DNA of 38,515 nt from Actinomycetes bacterium (GTDB lineage: Bacteria; Actinomycetota; Acidimicrobiia; Spongiisociales; JAHEDJ01): positions 1-38,515 of the forward strand of contig JAHEDK010000025.1 in NCBI GenBank assembly GCA_024641245.1, given 5' to 3'. The notes under the pieces are model-generated. The model searched no databases, was not told the DNA's origin, and was given only the letters and a program-made list of their open reading frames with translations. Position numbers and translations under genes: made by a program. Shown here in pieces: positions 1 to 9,998 of this stretch; position 1 is the stretch's first letter, and each line of letters opens with the position of its first letter.

Positions 1-8
1 TGGACACA

Positions 9-911
9 TTGCTCGACCGGGGCATCGACATCGTCCTGTGGTTCCAGCAGTTCAGCCCTGGACTCGACACCCTCTTCAAGATCTTCACTTTCCTCGGAGA
101 CGAGGAGTTCTACCTGATCTTGCTGCCCCTGGTCTACTGGAGCATCGACCGTGCCGCCGGGGTCCGACTGATGATTGTCACCCTGTCGTCGAGTCTCGTG
201 AACACCGTCGCCAAGACGCTCGGTGGCCAGCCACGTCCTTTCACGTACGACAACCGGGTGGTTCGCCTCGTCGACGCGAGCGGATACGGACTCCCCAGCG
301 GGCACACCCAGAGCGCAGTGGTGGTATGGGGCTTCATCGCCACCGAGACGAGACGCCGGTGGGTGTGGCTCCTCGCCGGCTTGTTTGCGATCGGCGTCGG
401 GCTCTCACGGATCTACCTGGGCGTGCACTTCCCCACCGACGTGCTTGGTGGTGCGATTCTGGGCGCGCTCGTTCTGTTCATCTGGCTGCGGTATGGTCGC
501 CCAGCCGAGATTTGGTTCTGCCGCTTGCCGCTCAAGCGACAACTCGCTCTGACGACTGCCATTCCCTTGATAGCGATGCTCGCCGCTCCAACCGAAGACG
601 TCGTCACCGCCGGGGGAACTCTTGTGGGGATGGGTGCCGGCGTCATCCTCGAGCGGAGCTTTCTCCGTTTCGCCACCGACGGGCCGCTCATCTCTCGGGT
701 GAGTCGGTTCGTAATCGGCGGGTCCGTCCTCGTCGCGCTTTGGTTGGGCTTGCGTACCGTGCTGGACGGCCTGGAGCCTGCCCTGGTGTTCCGGATGCTC
801 CGCTACGGCGTCGTTGGCTTCTGGGGTGCCTACGGGGCGCCCTGGCTGTTCATCAAAACCGGCCTTGCGCACCGCGACGTCGCTCGAGTGACTCCCGAGT
901 CCGGAAACTGA
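9..911 (+). CDS. PAP2-family membrane phosphatase (5' end may lie outside the window)
   Basis: Integral membrane phosphatase of the PAP2 / lipid phosphate phosphatase superfamily, which typically dephosphorylates lipid phosphates such as undecaprenyl pyrophosphate or phosphatidic acid derivatives. The three catalytic blocks are visible: K69-x6-R76-P77, P96-S97-G98-H99 and S133-R134-x5-H140-x3-D144, holding the residues expected for phosphate binding and the two catalytic histidines. Hydrophobic segments run through residues 34-66, 101-130 and 145-160, and further ones fill the C-terminal half, which is longer than the minimal PAP2 core. The first usable start is a TTG with no room to judge a ribosome site, and the frame stays open to the window edge, so the true start may be upstream. 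Family assignment is firm; the substrate cannot be told from sequence. Confidence 0.85.
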   Translation: MLDRGIDIVLWFQQFSPGLDTLFKIFTFLGDEEFYLILLPLVYWSIDRAAGVRLMIVTLSSSLVNTVAKTLGGQPRPFTYDNRVVRLVDASGYGLPSGHTQSAVVVWGFIATETRRRWVWLLAGLFAIGVGLSRIYLGVHFPTDVLGGAILGALVLFIWLRYGRPAEIWFCRLPLKRQLALTTAIPLIAMLAAPTEDVVTAGGTLVGMGAGVILERSFLRFATDGPLISRVSRFVIGGSVLVALWLGLRTVLDGLEPALVFRMLRYGVVGFWGAYGAPWLFIKTGLAHRDVARVTPESGN

Positions 912-993
912 CCGCGCATACAATCGAACGAGGAAAATCGACTCATCCGATAACCCTGCGCAGTCCGTACCATTGTTATCCGAGGGGAGAAAC

Positions 994-2010
994 ATGCATC
1001 CAGTACTCGAGGTCGTCGAACTAGGTTTCCCGTGGGACGGACTCGACCCGTTCATATTCACCGTGCACCACGTCGACAACTATCCGGCCGGCAACGCTGC
1101 CCTCGGACCTGATGCCTCGCTGGACGGTCGGACCATCGGCTCGGACTTCTCCTATCTAGATGGATGGAGCATGTACCACGGAAGCAACGTGCCCGGGTTC
1201 CCGCAGCACCCCCATCGCGGATTCGAAACGGTCACGGTGGTCCGGCGCGGATACGTCGACCACTCCGATTCGCTCGGTGCGACGGCCCGGTATGGAGAGG
1301 GAGATGTCCAGTGGCTGACCACCGGAAACGGGATCATGCATGCCGAGATGTTCCCACTCATCAACCCGGCCGGCCCCAATCCGCTCGAGCTCTTCCAGAT
1401 CTGGCTCAATCTGCCACCTCGGTCGAAGCTCGTGCCTGCTCACTTCTCCATGCTGTGGAAGGAAGACATCCCGACCGTGGCGCCCGTTCCCGGGGTCGAG
1501 ATCGACGTGATCGCCGGCAGACTCTCAGGATCCAGTTCCCCTCCGGCTCCGCCGGACTCGTGGGCTTCGCAACCAGGATCAGATCTGGCCATCTGGCTGA
1601 TCCGGCTTGAATCGGGCGCCCGCTGGGATCTCCCCACTGCCCCCGCCGGAACCAACCGGATGCTGCACTTCTTCGAAGGTTCTGAAGCAACGGTTGCGTC
1701 AACGCCCTTCACGAAGGGAACCGGCGTTAGCCTCCGGCCCGAGGCGTCGGCTCCTATTACCAACAACGGCAAGCCTGCCGAGTTTCTCCTCCTCCAGGGG
1801 AGGCCAATCGGGGCTCCGGTATTCCAGATGGGGCCCTTCGTGATGAACTCCACCGAGGAGCTGCGCACCGCCATCGACGACTACCGGCGAACCGGATTCG
1901 GAGCCTGGGCATGGTCCCGGCCGGACCCGGTCCATGCTCGAACCGAAGGACGCTTCGCGCTTCACGCCGATGGCACCATAGAACACCGCGACATGCAGAA
2001 GATCAGGTGA
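994..2010 (+). CDS. Pirin family protein (cupin-type)
   Basis: Pirin-family bicupin protein of 338 residues. The N-terminal cupin carries the family metal-ligand pattern: H72 and H74 in the HPHRGFET motif, then H116 and E118 in the GIMHAEM motif, matching the two-His plus His/Glu iron site known in pirins. Some bacterial pirins act as quercetin dioxygenases or as regulators of metabolic enzymes; which applies here is unknown. I chose the ATG preceded by GAGGGGAG four bases upstream rather than an in-frame TTG seven codons earlier, which has no ribosome site. The length is somewhat above the roughly 230-300 residues usual for the family, the extra being mostly in the C-terminal cupin. The gene stands alone and is followed by a strong hairpin. 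Confidence 0.88.
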   Translation: MHPVLEVVELGFPWDGLDPFIFTVHHVDNYPAGNAALGPDASLDGRTIGSDFSYLDGWSMYHGSNVPGFPQHPHRGFETVTVVRRGYVDHSDSLGATARYGEGDVQWLTTGNGIMHAEMFPLINPAGPNPLELFQIWLNLPPRSKLVPAHFSMLWKEDIPTVAPVPGVEIDVIAGRLSGSSSPPAPPDSWASQPGSDLAIWLIRLESGARWDLPTAPAGTNRMLHFFEGSEATVASTPFTKGTGVSLRPEASAPITNNGKPAEFLLLQGRPIGAPVFQMGPFVMNSTEELRTAIDDYRRTGFGAWAWSRPDPVHARTEGRFALHADGTIEHRDMQKIR

Positions 2011-2039
2011 CCCGCCCCCCGAGCACCGGTCCGAGACGC

Positions 2040-2071
2040 AATGAATCCCCCCGATTTCGGGGGGATTCATT
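2040..2071. terminator. Perfect inverted repeat after the pirin gene, terminator-like
   Basis: A 15-bp perfect inverted repeat (AATGAATCCCCCCGA and its reverse complement) separated by two bases; in RNA the innermost pairs would open into a small loop. It starts 29 bases after the pirin stop codon. No T-run follows on either strand, so it is not a textbook intrinsic terminator, but the very stable G/C stem could stop transcription or protect the mRNA 3' end. Confidence 0.6.
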
Positions 2072-2116
2072 CAGCTCCCCACCTCCGCCTCATCGTTCCC
2101 CAAGCGCAGCGGCAGC

Positions 2117-2146
2117 CACGAGCGCCCGGATTGCCGGACGCTCGTG
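2117..2146. repeat. Second hairpin in the pirin-whiB gap
   Basis: Inverted repeat CACGAGCG ... CGCTCGTG (8 bp), one C/A mismatch, then CCGG/CCGG around an ATTG loop. It lies in the 336-base gap between pirin and whiB, about 45 bases after the first hairpin. No convincing gene was found in this gap. Function unknown; it could be a second terminator or a structured leader. Confidence 0.45.
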
Positions 2147-2346
2147 TTCGATTCCGGGCACCGCCGGCACGTCGGGAGAATCTTGAAGAAGACGTGCCCT
2201 TCTCGCGCCCGGATGGTCCCCGGTGGCCCAATCGAACCCGGAGAACCAACTCGCCATTCAATAATACGTAGAGTGGCCGCGGAAAGACATGGGTCGCCAG
2301 CCCCATTGTGATCATCCACAACGATTGGCGGCAACGTATTAGCTAT

Positions 2347-2607
2347 ATGGAACTTCCCGCCGACGGCTCATGGCGCGCACGAGCATTGTGCAGATCACAC
2401 GATCCTTCCTTGTTCTTCGGAGGGGAATCGAACTCGGCGACCACCTCACTCGAGAAAGCGCGAGCGATCTGTGCCGGTTGTCCGGTTAATGCCGACTGCC
2501 TCGACTATGCCCTCCGGACCGGGCCGCGCTACGGCATCTGGGGTGGCTTGACGCAGGACGAACTCCGCCCCCTGCGCAGACGCCGACGCCTCAGGTCTGC
2601 TTCCTGA
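2347..2607 (+). CDS. WhiB-family iron-sulfur transcriptional regulator
   Basis: Small (86 residues) WhiB-like protein, a family restricted to Actinomycetota and some of their phages; members bind a 4Fe-4S cluster and usually act by contacting the primary sigma factor. Visible signature: C15, then C42-x2-C45-x5-C51 as the four cluster ligands, the G-I-W-G-G turn at residues 63-67, and a basic C-terminal tail (PLRRRRRLR) of the kind that contacts DNA. An in-frame GTG 13 codons upstream gives a longer version, but the ATG places W9 and the first Cys at the spacing usual for the family, so I prefer it. No clear ribosome site precedes it. It reads toward the micro-ORF and unknown gene downstream, which has its own promoter-like sequence. 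The WhiB subclass cannot be assigned. Confidence 0.9.
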   Translation: MELPADGSWRARALCRSHDPSLFFGGESNSATTSLEKARAICAGCPVNADCLDYALRTGPRYGIWGGLTQDELRPLRRRRRLRSAS

Positions 2608-2620
2608 GGGCCCAGTCACC

Positions 2621-2626
2621 TACAAT
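2621..2626 (+). promoter_or_regulatory. -10 element TACAAT of a leaderless promoter
   Basis: TACAAT ends seven bases before the GTG of the micro-ORF, so transcription would start at or next to the start codon, giving a leaderless mRNA. No clear -35 is present. The same geometry recurs at several other operon heads in this window. Confidence 0.5.
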
Positions 2627-2633
2627 CCCCCAC

Positions 2634-2768
2634 GTGAGGACCCGCACACTTCTTCCATCCCTCGGGCTGATCGCATTCCTCGTCGCGGTTCTGCTGCGTA
2701 GAGCGCGCCACGGACATCCGCCGTCGGCCGAAGCGGGAACGTGGGTCCCCCGCGACGTCGCAGGATGA
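2634..2768 (+). CDS. 44-residue single-pass membrane micro-protein (hypothetical)
   Basis: Short open frame starting with GTG and ending in a TGA that overlaps the ATG of the next gene by four bases (ATGA). It encodes a basic N-terminus (V-R-T-R), a hydrophobic stretch at about residues 6-21 (LLPSLGLIAFLVAVLL), then an R-R-A-R positive cluster and a short polar tail. This fits a single transmembrane helix, or a signal-anchor without a cleavage site. Support for it being real comes from translational coupling to the next gene and a TACAAT box exactly seven bases upstream. No homology is recognised. Alternatively it is a leader that only couples translation of the downstream protein. Confidence 0.5.
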   Translation: MRTRTLLPSLGLIAFLVAVLLRRARHGHPPSAEAGTWVPRDVAG

Positions 2769-3517
2769 GAGTCGCGCTCGCCCCCTCCTACGACATCGGT
2801 TTGAGGGCCGGGCGGGTACTGCTGGCAGATGAGCGCGTCGAGGCGCTGGGTACGCTGGGAACCGGCGTCCGCTCGCCAGATGCCAGAGTCACCAAGATCG
2901 ATGACCTCTTCGGATGGGACGTGCTGGTCTCGGACGCCGCCATCGACGATCCGCGCATCCTGGCCGCAATCGACCAGCACGTGCCGATCATCACCCCGCA
3001 CCCTCTCCGCGAGATCCGAAAGGCAAGCCGTATGGCGCCCGTGGTTGCCGCCGCTTCGATCGGATCCGGTTTGCCGGCGGCCCTGGCCGTGCTCCTAATG
3101 GAGCGCTTCGATGTGGTCGAGTCGGTTGTTGCGGCCATCACCGTTCCGGCGAAACGAACCAGGCAAGACCGCTCGGTGATGTTCCCCGATCCTGTCGGCG
3201 TTCGATGGTGTGAGATGGTTCCCACACCGGTTTCCTCGCCGGCGGGGTTGATATTCGCGCACGCTCCATACGATGGGGAGCTCACCGCAATCAGTGTCAG
3301 GGCAGAGGGATTCGTTGGAACGCATCACGAATCCGCGCTCGACGCCGTCGTCGACGACCCGCTTTTCTGCGGGGCGATCGCTCTGGCGGGTGCGGCGATC
3401 ATGCTCATCGATGGCCCGGTGGTGGACCGTCAGATCGAGGTCCAGGCGCGGGCAACCGACTATCTCAACGCGTGCGTGGCTGCCGGTTTGGGCGTCGCTT
3501 CGTTCAGCGCCGCGTAG
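2765..3517 (+). CDS. Conserved-looking hypothetical protein, Rossmann-like N-terminus
   Basis: A 250-residue protein I do not recognise. The start MRVALAPSYDIGLRAGRVLL followed by alternating hydrophobic strands (DVLVSDA, VPIITP) resembles a beta-alpha-beta nucleotide fold like that of NAD-binding reductases, but the glycine motif is degenerate, so cofactor binding is doubtful. The middle holds an Ala/Gly-rich segment (residues 86-105) and the C-terminal half a mixed alpha/beta region with a hydrophobic GAIALAGAAIMLIDGP stretch. The ATG overlaps the stop of the upstream micro-ORF, so the two are likely co-translated. The 3' end overlaps the convergent DUF3566 gene by 14 bases. Composition matches the surroundings, so no sign of recent transfer. 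Confidence 0.75.
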   Translation: MRVALAPSYDIGLRAGRVLLADERVEALGTLGTGVRSPDARVTKIDDLFGWDVLVSDAAIDDPRILAAIDQHVPIITPHPLREIRKASRMAPVVAAASIGSGLPAALAVLLMERFDVVESVVAAITVPAKRTRQDRSVMFPDPVGVRWCEMVPTPVSSPAGLIFAHAPYDGELTAISVRAEGFVGTHHESALDAVVDDPLFCGAIALAGAAIMLIDGPVVDRQIEVQARATDYLNACVAAGLGVASFSAA

Positions 3518-3989
3518 CGGCGACTTCCTGCGTCGGTTCGTCGACCCCTGACGTAGCTTTGTTTGGCGGTGGCGTCGGGTTCGTTTGCCAACCTGCCGGG
3601 GGCCGTACTGGGGCAACAGGAACGTTCATCGTCTCTTCGAGGACGACCACCTCGATGCCCCCCACAACATCACTGACGAGGTTGTACATAACGGCTGCCA
3701 GCGTGGTCATGCCGGTCATGAACACGGTCCAGGCGATCGACAGGAACACGGCGGTCCGCAGCAGTTGCTCGCTATCCGGAATGATGTTCGTTGAGTCGAA
3801 CAGCGCCAGTTCGGTGAAGAAGCTCTCGATTTTCTGAGGAATCTCAACGGCGTTGATGACAGACCAAACGATGACGAGACCCAGCACCAGCGCCAGACCC
3901 AGGACGGCGTACAACACCGCCGAGACCTTGAGCACGGTCCAGGGGTCGAACTTTCTGATGATTCTGCGTACCCGTCGTACCGACGTCAT
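3504..3989 (-). CDS. DUF3566 transmembrane protein
   Basis: A 161-residue membrane protein of the DUF3566 family, found next to gyrA in many actinobacteria (Rv0007 is the M. tuberculosis neighbour). It has a basic N-terminus (RRVRRIIRK), two transmembrane segments at about residues 20-46 and 78-104, and a polar Pro/Thr-rich C-terminal tail. Function is unknown; position suggests co-transcription with the gyrase genes. The start was placed at the ATG with AAGGAG six bases upstream, 12 codons inside the longest frame. Its stop lies inside the end of the convergent hypothetical gene. Confidence 0.85.
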   Translation of the reverse strand: MTSVRRVRRIIRKFDPWTVLKVSAVLYAVLGLALVLGLVIVWSVINAVEIPQKIESFFTELALFDSTNIIPDSEQLLRTAVFLSIAWTVFMTGMTTLAAVMYNLVSDVVGGIEVVVLEETMNVPVAPVRPPAGWQTNPTPPPNKATSGVDEPTQEVAATRR

Positions 3990-4102
3990 GGCACTCCTTG
4001 CTGAACGTCGAGATTGTACCGGCAACTCCCGACTGCGCGGGGGATACCGAGTCCTTCAACGCTGTAGAGGCCCGTCGAGTTCCCCGACCGGCCCTTTGCA
4101 GC

Positions 4103-6535
4103 CTACTCCTCGTCTATTTCGACGGGCGTGAAAGCACTGACCGTCACACCCTCTGGAAGCCGGATCACTTTCACGCCGCTCGCCTCCCGCTTCTGGCGGC
4201 TCACCGAATCGACTTTCGTTCGGATGGCCACTCCGTTAGATGCGATCACGAACACTTCCATGCCCTTTGCGACCGCCCGGGCGCCGCTGAGTTTCCCACG
4301 GACCTTGGTCAGTCTGATCGCCTTCACGCCCAATCCCCCGCGCTTCTGGTCGCGGAACTGATCCATGACCGTCCGCTTGCCGTATCCGCCCGACGTCAGG
4401 ATCAGCACCTCGGGACCGTCGGCGCTCGAAGCGGCAGCCACCACCCGATCGCCCTCGCGCAGTTTGATGCCGCGTACGCCCTGCGTTGCTCGGCCCATGG
4501 GGCGCAGTTCGGATTCTTTGAATCGAATACCCATGCCCTGTTCAGTGAAAATCAGCAGGTCGTTGTCACCGGTTGTCGTCCGGACTGCCACAACCTCGTC
4601 GCCTTCCTGGAGTTTGATGGCGATGAGGCTCGCTTGACGCGAGTCGTACTCACGGAACAACGTCTTCTTGACGACTCCCTTTCGGGTCACCATCACGAGG
4701 AATCGGGAGGTCTCATAATCGCGGGTGTCGACGATGGCCTCGATCCGCTCGTCTGGCTCGATCGGCAACACTGATTGCGCTAACACGCCCTTCGAGGTGC
4801 GAGCCTGCCTGGGTATGGTGTGCGCCTTGACCCGGTGCACCTTGCCCTTGTTCGTGAAGAACAGCAGGTAGGCGTGCGCGGTCGTGTGAACCATGTACTC
4901 GACGACATCGTCCTCGCGCAGTTCGGCAGCCTTCACGCCTCGCCCACCACGACCCTGGATCCGGTAGGTGGCCGCCAGCACCGACTTGAGGTAGCCGTTG
5001 CTGCTCACCGTGAGAATCAGTTCGTCGTCGGCAATCAAGTCCTCGAGCGAGAGGTCGCCTTCGTCGGGAACGATTCGCGATCGGCGGGGTTCCGCGTGCT
5101 TCTCGCGAATCGCGATCAGTTCCTCTTTGATGATGGCCCGCCGGCGGGCCGGGTCGGCCAGGATCGCTTCGAGTTCCGTGATGAGGGCGTGGATCTCAGA
5201 CAGTTCGGCCCGCAGCTTCTCGGTTTCCAGCGCGGTGAGCCGTCGAAGTGGCATATCGAGAATGGCGTTGGCTTGAATTTCGCTGAGGCTGAACCTCTCA
5301 ATCAACGCTGCGCGCGCTTCGGGTGTGTCGGATGATCCCCTGATGATCCTCACGACTTCGTCGATGTTGTCGACTGCGATGATCAGACCCTCGAGAATGT
5401 GCGCCCTGGCTTTCGCCTTGTCGAGACGGAACCGAGTACGCCGTTCGATGACCTCCATCTGGTGATCGAGGTAGTGCCCGATGATCTCGCCAACATTCAG
5501 CGTCCGCGGCACTCCATCAACCAAAGCCACCGTGTTGACGCTGAAGTTCTCCTGCAATTGGGTCAGTTTGAAGAGTTGGTTGAGGACAACTTGAGGAACG
5601 GCGTCCTTCTTCAGTTCGATGACCAGGCGGGTACCGACCCGCGCCGACGAATCATTCCGGAGATCAGAAATGCCCGTGATCTTCTTCTCGTGAACGAGCG
5701 CAGCGATCTTCTCGAGGACCCGATCCTTGGAGACCTGGTACGGCAGTTCGGTTACCACGATGGCGTTGCGACCCTTGCGGACCTCCTGAACATCGGCAAC
5801 CGCTCGCATCCTGACCGAGCCACGGCCGGTGGTCAGGGCATCCCGGATTCCCGCCGTCCCGACGATATATGCACCGGTTGGGAAGTCCGGACCTTTGACG
5901 AACTGCAATAGCTCCTCGACGGCGGCATCCGGGTTCTCTATCACGTAAACACAGGCGTCGATGACCTCCCCGAGGTTGTGCGGGGCGATGTTCGTTGCCA
6001 TCCCGACTGCGATGCCCTGTGAGCCGTTGACGAGGAGGTTGGGGAAGCGGGCGGGCAACACGGAAGGCTCCTGATGCTCGCCGTCGTAGTTCTCCACGAA
6101 GTCGACGGTGTTCTCGTCGATCCCTTCGAGCAGCTTCGTTGAAATGGGCGCAAGACGGCACTCGGTGTACCTCATGGCGGCCGGGGGATCGTCAATGGTT
6201 CCGAAGTTCCCCTGCGGATCCACGAGGGGGTGGCGAAGTGAGAACGACTGCCCGAGGCGAACGAGCGCGTCGTAGATGGCATCGTTCGAATGGGGATGAT
6301 ATTTCGCCATTGTGTCGCCGACTACCGTCGCGCTCTTCTTGTGGCGCGAGCCCGCCCCCATGTTCGCCACGTTCATCGCGTGGATGATTCGCCGCTGCAC
6401 CGGCTTGAGGCCATCGCGCACGTCTGGCAGGGCACGCGACACGATGACGGACATGGCGTAGTCGACAAACGACTGTGCCATCTCGTCGTTGATGTCGATC
6501 TCGCGGATATTCCCGTGTGGGTCTTGATCGGTCAT
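4103..6535 (-). CDS. gyrA: DNA gyrase subunit A
   Basis: Subunit A of the type II topoisomerase that introduces negative supercoils. The 810-residue protein shows the breakage-reunion domain (about residues 1-500) with the catalytic tyrosine in the AAMRYTE motif, and the C-terminal DNA-wrapping beta-pinwheel (about 505-810) with a GyrA-box-like QGRGGRG and later repeats ([20 protein letters not shown]). A GAGG site lies six bases before the ATG, and only 12 bases separate it from gyrB, indicating one operon. Odd feature: the quinolone-resistance region reads [10 protein letters not shown], where the usual motif is HPHGD-x-x-[IV]-YD; the residues matching E. coli G81, D82 and S83 are S, N and D. 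The active site is otherwise intact. No tRNA genes follow gyrA, unlike in mycobacteria. Confidence 0.98.
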   Translation of the reverse strand: MTDQDPHGNIREIDINDEMAQSFVDYAMSVIVSRALPDVRDGLKPVQRRIIHAMNVANMGAGSRHKKSATVVGDTMAKYHPHSNDAIYDALVRLGQSFSLRHPLVDPQGNFGTIDDPPAAMRYTECRLAPISTKLLEGIDENTVDFVENYDGEHQEPSVLPARFPNLLVNGSQGIAVGMATNIAPHNLGEVIDACVYVIENPDAAVEELLQFVKGPDFPTGAYIVGTAGIRDALTTGRGSVRMRAVADVQEVRKGRNAIVVTELPYQVSKDRVLEKIAALVHEKKITGISDLRNDSSARVGTRLVIELKKDAVPQVVLNQLFKLTQLQENFSVNTVALVDGVPRTLNVGEIIGHYLDHQMEVIERRTRFRLDKAKARAHILEGLIIAVDNIDEVVRIIRGSSDTPEARAALIERFSLSEIQANAILDMPLRRLTALETEKLRAELSEIHALITELEAILADPARRRAIIKEELIAIREKHAEPRRSRIVPDEGDLSLEDLIADDELILTVSSNGYLKSVLAATYRIQGRGGRGVKAAELREDDVVEYMVHTTAHAYLLFFTNKGKVHRVKAHTIPRQARTSKGVLAQSVLPIEPDERIEAIVDTRDYETSRFLVMVTRKGVVKKTLFREYDSRQASLIAIKLQEGDEVVAVRTTTGDNDLLIFTEQGMGIRFKESELRPMGRATQGVRGIKLREGDRVVAAASSADGPEVLILTSGGYGKRTVMDQFRDQKRGGLGVKAIRLTKVRGKLSGARAVAKGMEVFVIASNGVAIRTKVDSVSRQKREASGVKVIRLPEGVTVSAFTPVEIDEE

Positions 6536-6547
6536 GAGGTCCTCTGC

Positions 6548-8467
<1,920 letters not shown>

Positions 8468-8537
8468 TCAGCGTTCGACGTTCTCAACAAACGGGGGCCG
8501 ACGGGCGGCCCTCGGGAACGCGATTTACAACGATGTG

Positions 8538-8566
8538 ATTATAGCCGTTCGGAGGCCCTTTCCCAA
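8538..8566 (-). promoter_or_regulatory. gyrB promoter: TTGGGA - 17 bp - TATAAT
   Basis: On the minus strand a perfect -10 TATAAT is preceded at 17 bases by TTGGGA (4 of 6 to the -35 consensus). It lies about 80 bases upstream of the gyrB GTG, inside the only sizeable gap in the dnaA-gyrA gene train. The transcribed leader contains a GGGCCG/CGGCCC hairpin. Confidence 0.6.
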
Positions 8567-8604
8567 GCTCTGCGATAGGCGGAATCGCCATATTTCATAT
8601 GGAA

Positions 8605-8904
8605 TTATCGGGTGGGTGGAGGTCGAACCGTCACAGCATTCACAACGCCCTCGCCAAAGCGATCGTCAAGGCGCCTCATGAGGTCGCTAATGGAGTAACG
8701 GAGGAAGCGGACCGCCGTGGATGAGGCCGCCTCGACGGTCAATTCGCCGTCCTTCACCACCAGAGGAGTCGATGCGCCCGCCCAGGGGGACCCGGCGATT
8801 TCATCCCAGTCTTTCATGAGCGACAGCGTCAGGTCTACCCTCTCGAGACCCATCGAACCAAGCGCCGACCTCAGTAGGTCACCGATCGAGTGAAGATCGT
8901 TCAC
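8605..8904 (-). CDS. dciA: DciA / DUF721 family replicative helicase-associated protein
   Basis: Small (99 residues) DUF721 protein, the family of DciA, the ancestral helicase-loading partner of DnaB that replaces DnaC in most bacteria; the M. tuberculosis equivalent is Rv0004. The conserved pattern is seen: an N-terminal helix (IGDLLRSAL), W-x-E-I-AG-x-x-x-A (WDEIAGSPWA), a strand G-E-L-T-V-E and the block ASSTAVRFLRYSISDLMRRL. I place the start at a GTG whose last two bases share the recF stop (GTGA), rather than at a GTG nine codons upstream inside recF. Position after recF is the standard actinobacterial order. Confidence 0.88.
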   Translation of the reverse strand: MNDLHSIGDLLRSALGSMGLERVDLTLSLMKDWDEIAGSPWAGASTPLVVKDGELTVEAASSTAVRFLRYSISDLMRRLDDRFGEGVVNAVTVRPPPTR

Positions 8905-9998
8905 CGGATTCCCCGGTTCGCGACAGTCCACCGGTGGCCTTCCACAGGAACCTCCTCGGAGCGAGCGGTCGTTATGAAGGTCTGCGCAGCCGGAAGTGCT
9001 CCTGCGAGAGCTCCGGCCCTGTCCCGATCGAGTTCAGAGAACACATCATCGAGCAGCAGGGTCGGCGGCTCCCCCACCGCCTCCGTAATGGCCTCGTGTG
9101 AGGCGAGTCGCATCGCCAGCATGAGTGTTCGTTGCTCTCCCTGGCTGGCTTTTGTCCGTGTATCGCGGCCGTTCAACAACACGATCGGCTCATCCCTGTG
9201 CGGCCCAACGGTGGTCACCCTCCGCTCCCTGTCGACATGGTCGTGCTCGACGAGTGCGGCGATGAGCCGATCGGCGCACTCGTCGGCAGTGATATCAGTG
9301 GCCAACTCGCCGCCCCAGTTCGAGGCATAGCGGAAGGACACATCGGCTTCTTCTCCTGCCAACCGCTCGTAGGTGGACCGCACCCATGGCTGAAGGGCTT
9401 CCACGGTCCTTGCTCTTCGCTCCATCACTTTCGCGCCTGCCTGTGACATTCTTTCGTTCCACACCGCCAGCGTGATCGGATCGGCGTCACGGCCTTCCTG
9501 ACGAAGGAGCGTGTTTCGCTGCCGGACTGAACGCTCGTACTCCTGCTGATCGAGATACGATCCCGGCCACAGCTGCACGGCCGTATTGTCCAAGAAGTCC
9601 CGACGATATGCGGGGCCGCGTTTGACGATATCGAGATCGTCCGGCAGGAATACCACGACACGCAGGTGCCCGAGCAGATCGCTCGATCGGGCCGGTCGCT
9701 GCCGGTTTACTTGCACGCGACGCCTGCCCTGCCGGGGAATCTCGACTTCGATCAAGGAAGCCGACTCCCTCCGCTCTACGTTGCCTCGGAGAATCGCCGC
9801 TTCTGCCTCGTCGTTCACCAGGTCCACATCCGTCACATTGCGAAACGAGCGAAGGGCCGCCAGGTAGGCGATTGCTTCCAGGACGTTGGTCTTGCCCGAT
9901 GCATTGTCTCCAACCAGGACGTTGATGCCGCTTTCCGGTTCGAGTCGGACGTGCAGGTACGAGCGAAACCCGGTCAGCTCGACCCAATCGATGCGCAT
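8901..9998 (-). CDS. recF: DNA replication and repair protein RecF
   Basis: SMC-like ABC ATPase that helps load RecA at gapped DNA through RecFOR. The 365-residue protein has Walker A GDNASGKT at residues 30-37, the ABC signature-like SQGEQRTLMLAMR region, and Walker B LLLDDVFSELD near residue 315. The ATG follows directly after the dnaN TGA (TGAATG), and the stop overlaps dciA, so translation is tightly coupled through the operon. Full length. Confidence 0.97.
   Translation of the reverse strand: MRIDWVELTGFRSYLHVRLEPESGINVLVGDNASGKTNVLEAIAYLAALRSFRNVTDVDLVNDEAEAAILRGNVERRESASLIEVEIPRQGRRRVQVNRQRPARSSDLLGHLRVVVFLPDDLDIVKRGPAYRRDFLDNTAVQLWPGSYLDQQEYERSVRQRNTLLRQEGRDADPITLAVWNERMSQAGAKVMERRARTVEALQPWVRSTYERLAGEEADVSFRYASNWGGELATDITADECADRLIAALVEHDHVDRERRVTTVGPHRDEPIVLLNGRDTRTKASQGEQRTLMLAMRLASHEAITEAVGEPPTLLLDDVFSELDRDRAGALAGALPAAQTFITTARSEEVPVEGHRWTVANRGIR

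Noticed and set aside
2101-2175. Possible tRNA: GTTCGATTCC resembles a T-loop next to a stem-loop
   Set aside because: The flanking bases do not form a 5-bp T-stem, and no D-arm, seven-base anticodon loop or acceptor stem can be drawn; the neighbouring stem has a four-base loop.
3998-4774. 258-codon plus-strand frame opposite gyrA
   Set aside because: Antisense shadow of the gyrA 3' region, with no domain resemblance and no start signals; similar shadows exist opposite gyrB, dnaN, dnaA and the arg genes.
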